Counted from the first letter of the stretch, positions 51,739-63,339 are shown. The stretch: 64,000 nt of DNA from Lineus longissimus (GCF_910592395.1 NC_088325.1:14140109-14204108); one strand, 5' to 3'. Notes: generated by a model not told the origin, from the letters alone. Translations and numbers: made by a program.

Positions 51739-52028
51739 ATCTGGACTTCAAAAGTTTTTTTCTTTCAGAGTTGAATTTTTTCATATAAGTTCAAAATTCT
51801 GAAAAATTTTCAAAGTCCAAATTTTTTGGGACTGATGATGTTTCTTCATTTTGAGCAGAAAAAAAAAACTGAAAAAAATATTTCGACTTAGAAATTTTTT
51901 CATCTTTTGGATTTGAATTTTTCACAGAAGTTCAAAATTCTGAAAAATTTTCAAAGTCAAAATTTTTTTGGGACTGATGATGTTTCTTCATTTTGAGCAG
52001 AAAAAAAACAAGTGAAAAAAATATTTGG
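51739..52028. repeat. 141 bp tandem duplication of a dispersed AT-rich repeat
   Basis: TTCAAAATTCTGAAAAATTT begins at 51790 and again at 51931. Each is followed by GGGACTGATGATGTTTCTTC, an ATTTTGAGCAG block and an A-run. A third copy lies inverted at 36248-36329. The unit contains stacked GAA/TTC triplets but not with heat-shock-element spacing. Confidence 0.9.
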
Positions 52029-53325
52029 ACCGCAGATTGCAAGAATGAGTAAAGTTCAAAGTATTTGTGCAACGAATGGAAAAAGAAACACAAAACCAAG
52101 GTCATTTGCCACAAGGAAACTTCAGACCGAAATGGCACAAAACATACACAGGATCATGAAATTGCCCTGCCAAAGTTACGCTAGATGAAATATGGATAAA
52201 GCTACGTAGCAACTACAATATGGGAGGGTATTTTCTAATTGTGACGATATGCACCAACCTCTATTATTCGTCTACCCGCAGTCCGACAGTGACGTCTTTT
52301 GTCCGTCTGTCATAATTGCCAATTAAGAACACATTCGTATCACTGGCAGATTTTCATATCGGCAATTCCACCAATTAATTGTTTGTGAAATAAATCCCTG
52401 ATTTTATCAAAATGCCTCGATATATTTTGAAAACAATCGTAATTTGTCAACTTGGAGGTGAAGAGAATGAGATAATGTGCGATTTATTTCTATTGTGATG
52501 TGCCAAATACTTAGTTCTTTCCAGTTAGTGTTTGAAGGTGTCTTAAGCAGTTGGTGGCTGCTCCGGACCATCCCCGGCAGATTCTTGGATGATGAAGCGC
52601 CATATGCAATGATCTGACCATGAAAAGTGCTACATAAGAATCAAACCTTAACTTTCTCTTTTCCTTGTTGTACGTTGGCATTCGGTTTTAAGATACAAGA
52701 AATGAACGAACACTTAAAAAAAAATTCAAATAAGTCGGAAATTATCTCGTCCCTCGAGGAAATGGAAAGAAATCGTGATGCTTTCGGATCTCGCTTGATA
52801 AAATGTGAACCGTCCACCGGGAGAACTTAATCTCCAGACAATGACAAACAGACAAGACTGTTAACTTGCAGAATATCATCTTTTTTGGGTCCACCTGTTG
52901 CAAAGTTTTTAACTACAGATCTGGGAAGCGATACTTTTTCAGACTGAAATGCTCATAGCGGGAACCTCCCTTACTCTCAAGAGTTGGATGTCGAAGTGTG
53001 AGTTGTAATGCACAACTTCTGTAATGTCGTTCATTGTCTGATCTCTTTACAAGAAGAAAGTGGAGACATATACACAGATTCTCTCTCCTCCTGTCAAAAT
53101 AACTAATGTAAAGATGCCACCCCCTTTGACCCAAGCAGCAACCGGAGAGCGCCGTTATTCAATCACAGCCTCTCCGGTTCTCATGTTAAGTTAACAAGCT
53201 ATTGTCCAGTAAAACCCACCATTGTCCGGTAAACCTTGTCATTGACGAGTCATCTTATCCATTGTCTCTTAGACAGTGAAATGACCATGACCGCAATGAC
53301 CAGGGACACTAAGCTAAGATGGGAA

Positions 53326-53830
53326 TCTTACCCTTGTGTATCCAGGGGTGGTCGATGGTTCATTGACCCCTCTTACACCCTCCGATATTTAGATATAAAG
53401 CATTTTGATATATCATATTGTAAGAGCTCTCTGCCTCCCTTGCAGGAGTTATGGAACATCATGATGGCCAGGGTCATTTGGACAATGGGCTGAAATTTTA
53501 CATGAAGTTTTGATTTGGGTAATACCCTGTAACCAGGGGGTTGCATGGAACCGTTGACCCCTCAACCCCCAGACCTTGGACATATTCAGTCAGACAAGAG
53601 TTGATGTAACTGATTTTGATCCCTTTTGTCCCTGCCTGAGAGGAATTATGACGTATTATGACGGCCAGGGTCATTTCAACAATATGTCGAGACAGTATAG
53701 AAATCACATTATTTCCTTAATACCCTTGTTTCTAAGGGGTCTTTGCCAGGCTTGACCCATCAATGTACCAAATATTCAAAGGTACTGATTTCTAACCTTT
53801 TTGAAGAACACTTATTATGATTGCCAAAGT
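53326..53830. repeat. Old tandem repeat, period about 197 bp, three units
   Basis: Units begin near 53330, 53527 and 53723 with TACCCTTG/TACCCTG, then CCAGGGG and TTGACCCCTC or TTGACCCATC. Near each unit end the block ATGGCCAGGGTCATTTGGAC (or ACGGCCAGGGTCATTTCAAC) recurs, decayed to TTGCCAAAGTCAC in the third. The spacing of 197 and 196 bp is close to a nucleosome repeat. Possible decayed units continue on both sides. Confidence 0.6.
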
Positions 53831-54124
53831 CACGAAGAACTTAGCAATCATGAACATGATGTAGCAAGCTGTTCAATTTTTGCAACGAAAGCATATCATT
53901 AGAGACCTGTTAAAGAGTCTTAGCCCCACAAATTAACCCTACGGTCCCCTATCCTTGAGTTCTTGACAATATTAATGACTCAACGTGATGATTGCCCTGT
54001 TGAGATGGCTAATTAAAAGACACAGTGCCACAGGAAGGGTTGACAATCTGGGTGAAATTGGGCCACTGCCCCCATGAGATGGGCTCAAGGCAATACAACT
54101 CACAAGCATTATTTCAGCTATTGT

Positions 54125-54450
54125 TATTATCATTCACTTAATGGGTACATTGTCAATACAGCATAAGACCTTGACGATTTTAATTACCTATAAATTCGAT
54201 GCGATTGGATGCTGAACTTGGGCAAGGGTAAGAAATTATGATAATGGGAATGCCCTAAGGAGAAGACTGACCCCTACTTTATTTCACCCATTCTAATTTT
54301 CATTTTTGGTAGCTTTTAGTGGTACATATCAATGCGGCACTAGACCTTGAAGATTTTAATCATCATTAAATTCGATGACATTTTGAACCTTTGAGAAATA
54401 TTGGTTACACCCCACAAGGCAAGGGCATAAAGTCAAACAGGAGGACAATA
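54125..54450. repeat. Diverged tandem duplication, period about 177 bp
   Basis: GGTACATTGTCAATACAGCA at 54145 and GGTACATATCAATGCGGCAC at 54322 are each followed by AGACCTTGA-GATTTTAAT, then AAATTCGATG, and later GGCAAGGG. Identity is about three quarters by eye. Confidence 0.6.
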
Positions 54451-54747
54451 TATCAAAGGGAATTGGTTAACTGTTGTCCCCTGGCTGTTGTCTCAAACTT
54501 GCCACTGAACTCCACTGACTAAAGGTCGCACCCAAGAACTGAATCCAAAGTTAGTGCTCATTGATATCTCAGAAACAGTGGAGAAATATCCAACTCTTTC
54601 CAGAATGAGACGGGTTATGAGATTATCCAGCAGTTCATTGTTCGATATGAACTACAGACATGACAGGCTATGGTTTCAAACCATGATGGCCGTCAGAGAA
54701 TCTGACGAGACCAGGCGGTTGCCAAAAAATGATGAATAACCGACTTA

Positions 54748-55716
54748 TCATCGAATAATGAAAATCTCAGCACATGACCAGTTACATGATGGCAAACAAT
54801 GGCCAAACAAAGACATATTCAGTTCCTTTCTCTCATTGGTATTCAGAGTCTGACCTATATCTGCCATATTATTAACTCCTGACAAGGAAGCATTGGTTTC
54901 TTTTTTCATGTTCATTTTTTGGCCAATACTGGTGAGGGCTGAATCAACTTGAACTTGAGGCTTTTCATTTGAGGCTTGGTTGAATACAGCACTTTTAGGC
55001 TGAAAGATAGAAGAATGTAGCATGAGAGCAGGGCCATATATGCCTCCAGCAGATAGGAATAAACACACAAGGACAGAATGAGGTACAGATCTAAGCGAAG
55101 CAGTGGCTGTGCCCTGGCCTTTCACTTCTGCAAATCTTTGAAATTGACCATGAATTTTGAAAAAAATCATCGAGAATCACCAGATTTTGAGGGTGAAGTG
55201 CCTGGGGCATCCTCCTTCTCAAAAGCCCGGATCCGAAACTGAAAATACTGGTGATATGGTGTGTTACGTAGTACAGTGGTGGTGGGGAGAGCACTGGCGT
55301 ACTCTTAAAATGTTCTCAAAAATGAATCTTTGCAATGTTTGCAGGTGAAGCCTATAAACTGCTTTCAAAACTATTTCATTTGTACTGCCCTTTCAAAAGC
55401 CTATCGTTTAGGCCATATAGTCTCTAGGAGGACTTGGCTGCAGCTAGCATAGAATATCAGGGCAAACTTCATATGAATATCCCCATGCAACAAGGATTCA
55501 TACAAAAATGGCTGAACACAAGGGTATATTCCCATTACGAGACTGTAGCATTCGCTCATACTTTAAGTCGGCCTGCAAAAGCACATAGGGGCACAATCAT
55601 TTAGATGCACTTTAACAATAGTTTGGGCAATGAATAATTGGTTTGGAATGAGCAAATATATAACAAATATTCTAATGCATACTCATACCTCGGAAGCAAA
55701 ACATCATCTCATCTCG
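54748..55716 (-). CDS. Candidate 3' end of a gene with a fibronectin type III-like domain
   Basis: Minus-strand exons are 55181-55303 (123 bp), 55087-55127 (41 bp) and 54748-54999 (252 bp, TGA at 54748-54750). A 28 bp microexon at 55689-55716 upstream also matches phase. Phases agree at all joins (1, 1, 0). Acceptors are strong (TTCTTCTATCTTTCAG; AATTTCAAAGATTTGCAG). The 123 bp exon reads TVLRNTPYHQYFQFRIRAF and then DAPGTSPSKS. This is the pattern of the E-F-G strands of FN3 domains: N(L)TPY-x-x-Y-x-FRIRA followed by G-T-S-P-S. The last exon is polar (FNQASNEKPQVQVDSALTSI) and ends CNWSCAEIFIIR. Introns are 385, 53 and 87 bp. The FN3 match is partial (one half-domain), and the donors after CTG and TCT are mediocre. 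Confidence 0.47.
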
Positions 55717-56520
55717 CTGCAAAAAATCTCAAAATGCCCCTGGCTCCGTGAAATGAGTCGGAATATTCCTCGCACAATGATCACCTTACATGAACTCATC
55801 GTTGCATTCAATCATCCGGGCCTGAACTGCGACCACAGCATGTACTCCAGAGAATATAGGTCATCCCGTCTAGCCGATACTAAAACATACAATATATGCC
55901 ATTGAAAGCTCACATACACATGCCATGTATTATTATACACATGGCGGTAGAAGAATAACTTGAATAATGCTTCCTCCTTCTTTCTATAGAGAGAGAGATA
56001 ACGGATAATGTGTTCTCTCGTTCCACGGCTGCAGTGGCATTTCTCACTTATTTTTTCGACAGAGCTCACTGTTGTGTTGGGTAGCACATAAGGGGAAGGG
56101 GGTATCAGTCATGACCTCTCCCCCAGAGCCATTCAAATATTTTCTGTATTTTTATTTCAGCACGGATTCAAGACAATTTTTTGATACAGGAATTTGATAA
56201 GGCCTTTTTCAATTCTAGTTGTCTCAAATATCATGTGCATTGCTGTGCACTCTCATATGCAATTCAGAGTTTTTTGCTGCTGGAATCACAATCTACCTGT
56301 ACTGTGAATCAAGAATGCAGACGAAAATATTTCCTCCAGATGTGAACCGGGCCATTCTTGGTTAAAAGTAGCACTGGCTTTAACATGTCAAGAATTTCAT
56401 TAATTTTAGGTTTTTTTATGAATAAAGTACCTGAATAACATTATAACAGTGCATGGGGCATACCTTCTGTCTCAAACAAGGTTAGCAATCATTCCTGCAT
56501 AACTTTACAATATAGTCTTC

Positions 56521-56812
56521 AGATCTTGAAGGCAAATATGGAGAGAAAGATTCCAAGGTGAGATTGAGGTTCAAGCAAAGCATAAATGGTGGGATCAACC
56601 TTCGCCCACCAAATCAAGACTTTATTGAAGATGGTTCTTGCTGATCTGAGAGGCAATGCTCTCAGGCTGATTACATTTTTGTCTTTGATCTAAAGGCAAA
56701 TTCGGATTGAAGGATTCCGAGGTGAAATTATAGTTCAACCAAAGCACCAACGCTGGGAAAGACTTTCGTCCACCAAGCTACTGAAGATGGTTCTTGCTGA
56801 TCTGCAAGGGAC
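56521..56812. repeat. 165 bp tandem duplication
   Basis: GATCTTGAAGGCAAATATGG at 56522 and GATCTAAAGGCAAATTCGGA at 56687 start two units sharing AAGATTCC-AGGTGA, CAAGCAAAGCA/CAACCAAAGCA, CCACCAA and TGAAGATGGTTCTTGCTGAT. The units are diverged but collinear. Confidence 0.85.
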
Positions 56813-57622
56813 TGCAACTGATGGCTTCTTTTGCTCAGGCCAATGACAGGTCAGCAACTGACATGCCTGGCAGTTTTTCTAACACAAATTTCAACCAGAG
56901 TCGGCCTGCTATTGCCACCAAGATAGGGAAAGGAACAAGGTACCAAGACCTCACAAACTCATCCACTCAGGATGGACAGAAGAAGAGAGAGGTCAGAATC
57001 TGAATCTGCATCCAAATCACAGCACGATTTTTCAAACATGGATGGCTTTCCACAACCACTTCACAACACCAAAGGGAGGCTGCCTCATCATGGCGGCTAT
57101 CAGCTGACTGTTTGAGAAGCTAACATGACCAGATCAAAATGATGCACTTTTTTAAATTTGAGCGAATTAAACCAAGACTTACCACTGGGTGCTACAGAGT
57201 ATCCTGACTGGGTGCTTAGAATTTGAATCCGAGCCTTTTTGGCGATATCCGCTTTGGTCCGACTGACTGACAGCGCACTGGCAACGAATTACTCCTTTTG
57301 TTGCGATTGCACAAGAGCCCTTATTGAGATTCAACGCATAATCGAGCCACTCTATGCCATTTTCATTATAAAACATTTAAGACCCCTCTCGTTGTTTAAA
57401 TCTTACAAGGCAGTGGCGACTGTGGGGTCTTTTTCGCACCAACAAAAATCCAGGATATCCTGTTTAGACAAAATGGGTAGGAATGCATAGCCAGTGACTG
57501 GACCCTTATATCATCTGAAGTAATTCCCTCGCTCCCTTCTTTACCAACCAAATTTACAATCCACTGAATGGTAGTACTCTCACTGCAATAAACCTATCCA
57601 GGTTTAGACAACTTCGCGGCCG

Positions 57623-57980
57623 TCATTGGGGTGTTTTTTGCAGTGCAGCTCTCACCCCAAATGACCCGCATGTTTTGTCCGACGACTGAACAACAAAGCC
57701 TAATTGTGGCGGGATGGCTGGCCCTGGGCATCCATGTGACAGCGGTTCATCGTTGTTGAGAACACTGATTCCACCCAGTGGTGCACCTGATGCCCGAAGT
57801 TGATTACAGGGTGAAGATGCTAGGTTTGGTTGATGCTTCGCAGGCTTCAATCAAACACAGTCTTGACCTTCTTCTCCTTTTTTCTGTTCTTTTTCTTCAA
57901 GTTTTGTGTTTGACATGTTTGAGAGCATTTTCTGCTTGAGATTTTTGCCCTTGTGACTAGGTCTTTGGCTTGGAGAACTA
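57623..57980 (-). other. Coding-like minus-strand stretch interrupted by an in-frame TGA
   Basis: One frame reads SSPSQRPSHKGKNLKQKMLS, then KLEEKEQKKGEEGQDCV, meets a TGA at 57851-57853, and continues with KPAKHQPNLASSPCNQLRAS and GGISVLNNDEPLSHG to a TGA near 57623. Both halves are polar and protein-like. A second frame is also open up to 57847 (ending KKNRKKEKKVKTVFD) and would splice in phase to the exon ending at 58215 of the upstream model. It could be alternative terminal exons, a decayed exon, or chance in A-rich DNA. Confidence 0.25.
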
Positions 57981-58164
57981 TACATAGAGCAATGGTCAGA
58001 ATTCCGACATACACTTCATGTCAGCTGTACTTTGAGGGATGAAACTGCATAGAAATCTCATTATTCTATATCATTACCTTCCTACATGCTGTTTTTTTGT
58101 TGGTTTTTTGCAAATAGAAGTCTAAGGTATCTGGTGCAGCACGATCCACAACCTGCCAACATGG

Positions 58165-58916
58165 TCAATCACCACCTTCGGCATTTTTTTCTTGGAACAA
58201 GTCTGATGCCTTACGGTTGAATGAAATGTTTTCAAGTTTCTTGCAGGGCCCGCTTGAGTTCATTTCACCTTTCTTCCTTTTTCTAGAAGCTCGAAATGAT
58301 TCCCGTGTTGCATCTGTCAAGGCATCGTTCTGTACCAGAGGCAAACAGAAATCACATCACTACAGACTCTCATGACATTTAATTAGCAATAAATAAAATA
58401 CCTCTGGCATTGAATCCAGACAGACTTTAAATGGCATTAGAATATCATAAATCTTTATTGTTCAACCCCGTAATTATTTGCACACAATAGGGGTTTGAAT
58501 TATATCGTTACGGGCACATTTATTCCCCCAAGTGGTGTTGTGGGTGGTTGAATACAATGAGATAACAGGATGTTTATTTGAAAACGTATCGTTTATACTT
58601 TTGGTAAATTTTTTTGTTTATTACGAAATCATTTCAATGATAAGAATGCTTCACCTTTCCTTTTGAGGAATTGATGGGGCTGCTTTGAGAAATAATCTGA
58701 ATGTACTTTACGTAAACAAATCACTCACCGGATGAAAATATTCATTCAATTCATAAATTTTTTTTAACAATTTCTGTTTTTCATTCCGTACATTCAACAG
58801 AAGAAATTATCATAACTAAAGAGTTAAAATTCCTAAGGTACCTGTATATCTCCGACTGTTCCACTATACCATGTCATGCAATAGTCTCGGTGCACTTTTA
58901 AAGATTTTTTTTCCAT
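58165..58916 (-). CDS. Candidate three-exon gene with initiator ATG, basic nuclear-type product
   Basis: Minus-strand coding parts are 58842-58916 (from ATG in the context GGAAATGG), 58729-58773 and 58165-58329 (TGA at 58165-58167), giving 94 residues. All joins are phase 0. Donors are ACAG/GTACCT and CCG/GTGAGTG, and the last acceptor is TTTCTGTTTGCCTCTGGTACAG. An in-frame TAG lies six bases before the ATG. The product reads MEKKSLKVHRDYCMTWYSG, then KLLKKIYELNEYFHP, then NDALTDATRESFRASRKRKK. The RKRKK cluster would serve as a nuclear localisation signal. Instead of stopping, the third exon may use a donor at 58215 (AACC/GTAAGG) and continue to alternative 3' ends. The middle acceptor (AAAAACAG) is weak. 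No family is recognised. Confidence 0.4.
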
Positions 58917-61900
58917 TTCCTAATGACTTGCATGATATGATCTTCCATCTACGAATTGAGAAAAAATACAATAAACTGGATTATACAGAAATTGGAAAAG
59001 AATCATCAAGAATCTGAATCGTGGCTTAGACTTAAATTCATCTTTCATGATTCCATTCATTGATTTCAGCTAATTAATATCACAAAATGGAGTTTCTTAT
59101 TGTGTGATATTTTTCATTTCCTTATGAAAATCTCAAATGTGGAATTTATCATTTGTGGCTATGCAGTTGATATTCAGGCAAAACTTTGGTGCATTTGTTT
59201 TCCGAATTACCTTGGATATTGTAAGTAGATCAATTTACTTAGAATGTAAATGTCTTTTTAACGAGCTCAAGTTTTAATTAGTCATCAGTTGATCTTAAGA
59301 CCATCAATATATCATCAATAATTATGAAGAACCAGATAAGATATGTCACCAGTAACAATTATAAAACATATGTTCAACATATTCAAACATAGAACAGATA
59401 GAGACATTTGTCACCAGAGCAGTTCACAGAGTTTGTCCAGCGATTTTAGTATACATTACATGAAACAAATAAGGGGATAACCCACAATACCACTAATTGG
59501 GAAACCTTATTCAACTTAGACCTCAGACTCTTAAAATCTGTCACTAAATGTCACCAAACTTACTGAATTTGAACAAATTTTTCTATAACTTCGACGAGAT
59601 GATAGCCTACCTTTACTGACTACGAACTACCAGCTTTACTTTCGTCAACTTGATGAGATGTATAAGATCACCTCCCGCATAATTTTAAAAAATCTAGGTT
59701 TTGATATTAGATATCAACGTTGTGCTTCTATGACTCTGCACATTTTATTCATAACGAACCAATTAGAAACATCTGATGAGGCTAGACGAGGAAGTTATTG
59801 GCAAGCTCCACTATAGCCACCTATGTGTAGACAGTCGAACTACATATCGGAAGCTCGCTGCCGTCATCAATAATCATGTATTTAATACAAATCTATCAGC
59901 CGGAACCTCGCTATTGAGGACGTACATTGATTGTACAAGTTGTAGAAAGATAACTAGAAATAAAGAATTTTTTGTCTCATTGAAAGAAACTGCGATTTTT
60001 GGGCAACAGCTTAAACTCGTTTTTGTGTAAAACCCCCCCCATAACCGACACATCTGCTTGAAATGAAAGACACCCTCTTTTTGAAGGCCCTTTTTACCGA
60101 GGACACCGATTGACGATTGGTGTGATTGCCATTTAATTTATTACCCCTCCGTAATCAGGAAAACCCTTTTTATCTTTATGAATAGTATTTTCTCAAGTCC
60201 CAGTAGGCCAAAAGAAAAAGCTATGTCTGTCCAATATTTCAGTCCCGTATGTCTTATTAGAGAGGTGGAGCTTGAGTATAACTGTACACTATTATACCAT
60301 TAGGCATAGTTTGAATACAATACCACAATGTTATTGCAGGTTTTAATTAGAGGTCAATTGCGTCCAGCCTACTGCAATATTTCTGGGGAAGGGATGTTGA
60401 GTCGGTATAACACAGCATCATTACACTTAACTGCAGGCAATAATGTATTGGGGTGGGGTGGTAAAAGGGCTGTATTCAGCGAAGGGGGGATAGGGGCAAC
60501 CGCAGAGGTCGCCGAAAAACTTGTTTTTCATGCAGATTTCTGCCCTTTTGGGGCGAAAAAACGGTATTCTGCCCCTCTCCCAAGAGAGCCTACTGCCCCC
60601 TCCTCCCCAACACCTAAAAGTTGAATAAGGCCCCTGCGACCATTTGGGCTAAAATTCTACATTTTTTGTCTTCATCTGCACCTGGGAAGCTATTGAACCC
60701 AAAGTTCTCACTGCCTGTCCTACTATCATACCCTCCTCCATTGCTAAATATTGCCATGGGCTGGTTTGGCTCAGTCTCTACACTAGTAAAGCTGCCAATC
60801 TTTGTGGGTAGTTTTAAGGCTGCCCATGGTCCCTTGGATGGAATCTCTCATCCAGCCAGTATGTCTCATGCGACTCCCATGGCCTGATCAGCACACAGCT
60901 GGCCCCGAGGTGATCCGGCTACCCAAGCCAATCACTCATAATGCCAGTACCCGAGATACCGCCTAATCTGATCAGTGTAGGCCCCTCGGTCAGGACGCAA
61001 TCCTTTTCTTCCCAAACACCAAATCGGAACTATATTCCCTTATACTGAGGCTGTGTTAGATACAATGAGGTCGCCATGGTAACCAAGGAAACACGTCTCC
61101 TCTGTCTCCTGGTGTACCTTTAGCGCACGAACGATGGCTAACCATATATTTCAGCTGACAGAGTCATGAAAGGGTAGATTTCTTTTTTTTTACAGGGAAG
61201 TGATTTGATAGCTTTCTGCAAAAAAACTCCTTTTAAGGGCCATTTTAGGGCAATCCTCGAGTCCTGAAAAAGACCATCCCCCATCACTGCTGCGAGAAAG
61301 GTCACAACTTCCTTATAACGATGGGAAAAGCACACAGCAGACCATAAAATGTTGCAAAATCGCCACGAAAATATCTTGAGGGCACTATCAAGGATGCAAA
61401 TTACTTTGTCTTTTTTGTGTCCACAGCATAGCTTCAGGGGCTGAGGACAAGACAACGTCCAATGATCTCGTTTTTTACGAGATTTAATCTTATTTTACGC
61501 GTGTGATGACCCGAAGATTAGCAGATTAGGTGCAACTTCTGTGGGAAAACTGGCAACTGAACAGTTTAGGGTAAACAATATATATCGTTATGGAAATGGA
61601 TGTCTCACTCCCAATTTTTCAAACGACGGATTTACATTTAAGAAAAAGCCAAGTTTCTCAGCCTGGTCCCCTCCAGCTCATCATTTTTTGGTGTTGGGTC
61701 GAGGCCATGAGCTAATTGGGTTAAGTCTCTCTTGGCCTTGCTACAATTTTTAAAAAATTTTCTACATAATTTTTGCCTTTAAAAACCTTCTCTTTGGTCA
61801 CTTCACGTATCAGGCAATGATCCCTTCAAGTGGATTTCGGCCTTAAAATATTATCATCATCAAGCAAACTGTACGTGCAATGGTCAATGTCATTCAAGGC

Positions 61901-62039
61901 AACTCAATTCGATTCCTCGAAGAAATAAACTGAATCAATAATCGCGAGACCTCAGAGATGATAGCAGCTTATAGTAGATCGATGTATGGGTAGATGGCAC
62001 CACTGTCTTGTGAGGCTGGCGTTTTCCTCCTCCCTGCTA
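58917..62039. other. No supported gene
   Basis: Long AT-rich stretch to about 60.3 kb, then mixed composition. Overlapping plus-strand frames at 60328-60887 include repetitive GGGGATAGGGGCAACC-type words and no clear exon structure. The stretch 60930-61010 is related to the repeat at 9.6 kb. If the model ending at 58916 is real, its 5' UTR intron could cross this region to the exon at 63268. Confidence 0.35.
61070..61083. promoter_or_regulatory. X-box-like motif
   Basis: GTCGCCATGGTAAC matches the RFX X-box with a 2 bp AT spacer and a perfect right half (GGTAAC). No exon is linked. Confidence 0.3.
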
Positions 62040-62136
62040 ATATATTACTTTCTGATACTCTTGTACCTGATATTTAGGTCTGGGTAAATAAATTCATTCA
62101 TTCTTATATTCATTCATTCATTCATTCATTCATTAT
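62040..62136 (+). mobile_element. LINE-like 3' end with ATTC repeat tail
   Basis: The segment CTCTTGTACCTGATATTTAG, followed by TCTGGGTAAATAAATTCATT, runs into about eight ATTC units. CR1/L2-type LINEs typically end this way (AATAAATTCATTC repeats). No reverse transcriptase remnant is visible upstream, so only the last ~60 bp of the element would remain. A plain microsatellite is the alternative. Confidence 0.5.
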
Positions 62137-62146
62137 CATCCGAGTA

Positions 62147-62326
62147 CAGGGGCGGATCCAGGGTTCTGAGAAAGGGGGTCCGCTGAACTTAGGCCACAGC
62201 ATGAACACTATAGAGCATCCTTTTTAAGCCTTTCTCTCACTAGAAAAACCTCTTTTTTTCCAAGTCGGCAGAAAATTGGGGGGCGGGCAGGCCGGGGCTG
62301 GCTCGGCCCCCCTAAATCCACCACTG
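62147..62326. mobile_element. 180 bp MITE with GGCGGATCCAGG-type ends
   Basis: The left end CAGGGGCGGATCCAGG and the right end CCTAAATCCACCACTG are imperfect 16 bp inverted repeats. The flanks CGAGTA and TGAGTA look like a 5-6 bp target duplication. The interior contains G-rich and C-rich runs (GGGGGGCGGGCAGG, CTCGGCCCCCC). Elements with a GG-GGATCCAGG start and TGG-TCC-CCACTG end are frequent in marine invertebrate genomes. No coding capacity. Confidence 0.75.
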
Positions 62327-62726
62327 TGAGTATGTGTCGATTATCAACAGCAGTTATCATGTGTCAGTGTTACATTCAGCCTACTCAGAGCATACCAAAT
62401 GTTCAACCCATTCAGTTTGCAAGAACTGGAAGTTAACAAATTTCTAAGCAAGGAACCTTTGGTCCCCATTGGTCTTAAGAATTGTCCTAGCAAACCCTTG
62501 GTTAAAGGCTCACAGCATTCGTTAAAATAAAATGACTATTCCTCACAGAACTTTACAACTTTTTATTCCGCTCATCTGAAGATTTTACCTGAAGACACTG
62601 GACACTCAAAAACTATTCAGAAACAAACATCTGAAGACCTTTACATGCAAATATCAACTTCAAACTTCCCTCCTCTATCTCCCGCTGTTACATAATACTA
62701 GCCTCATTACTTAGTTTCATCCTATG

Positions 62727-62740
62727 CTACCAGGGGGCAG
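62727..62740 (+). promoter_or_regulatory. CTCF-like motif
   Basis: CTACCAGGGGGCAG matches the CTCF core (C-CCASYAG-GGGCR) at nearly all positions. It points in the opposite direction to the motif at 16537-16553, so the pair is divergent. Confidence 0.35.
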
Positions 62741-63267
62741 ATGACCTCATCATGACCCTTAGGAGTCAGTCTTTGTTCATCGTGTGGGGCAGCAGAGCTG
62801 TATCCAAGTGTCAGAAAAAGCCACATTTTCAGCCTAATTTCACAGATTTTCTTAAAACAAGGCCAAGCAGATGAAGGGTAGAATGGTGTGTAAGTAAATG
62901 AAGGGGTCAAAACAGCCGCTGATGATGGTTTAAAGGAGCAAAATCATGGGTTTGTTCCCATTTTGTGGCTTAGTTTTAGAGCATGGGCATCTCCAGTGTA
63001 TGGCCTACATGTGTATTGATACAGGAGTGTGGTCAGGCATGGCATGTTGAGTTTTGCATGGTGTCCACTATGATTAGGGGCTGGGGGTGGCTGAAGCGGA
63101 GTACCTGTATGCTGTACTTTGGCCACACTTGTCAGAAAGTCATCCCCACACCGCCGAGGATTTCAGATGGGCACTGTGATTTGAATCCCTCATTTAGAAC
63201 AGGTGGCGCTTCAGGGAAAAGGTTGACCATCATTTTACGGCCATGACAAAATCTTAAAATTACTTAC

Positions 63268-63339
63268 CTCATGGTTTGAAGGGGAAGCTAGTCCGTAGTG
63301 AGATTATTAGATCACACTGGTATAATCCAAATTTGGAAT
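63268..63339 (-). other. Candidate noncoding (5' UTR) exon
   Basis: On the minus strand a 72 bp segment has an excellent acceptor (CCTTTTTTGTCTCTTTTCAG) and an ideal donor (CATGAG/GTAAGTA). All three frames contain stops, and the segment ends AAACCATGAG, an ATG in good context two bases from the donor. It could be a 5' UTR exon of the minus-strand gene at 58.2-58.9 kb or part of a noncoding RNA; no phase-compatible coding join from its ATG was found. Confidence 0.35.
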
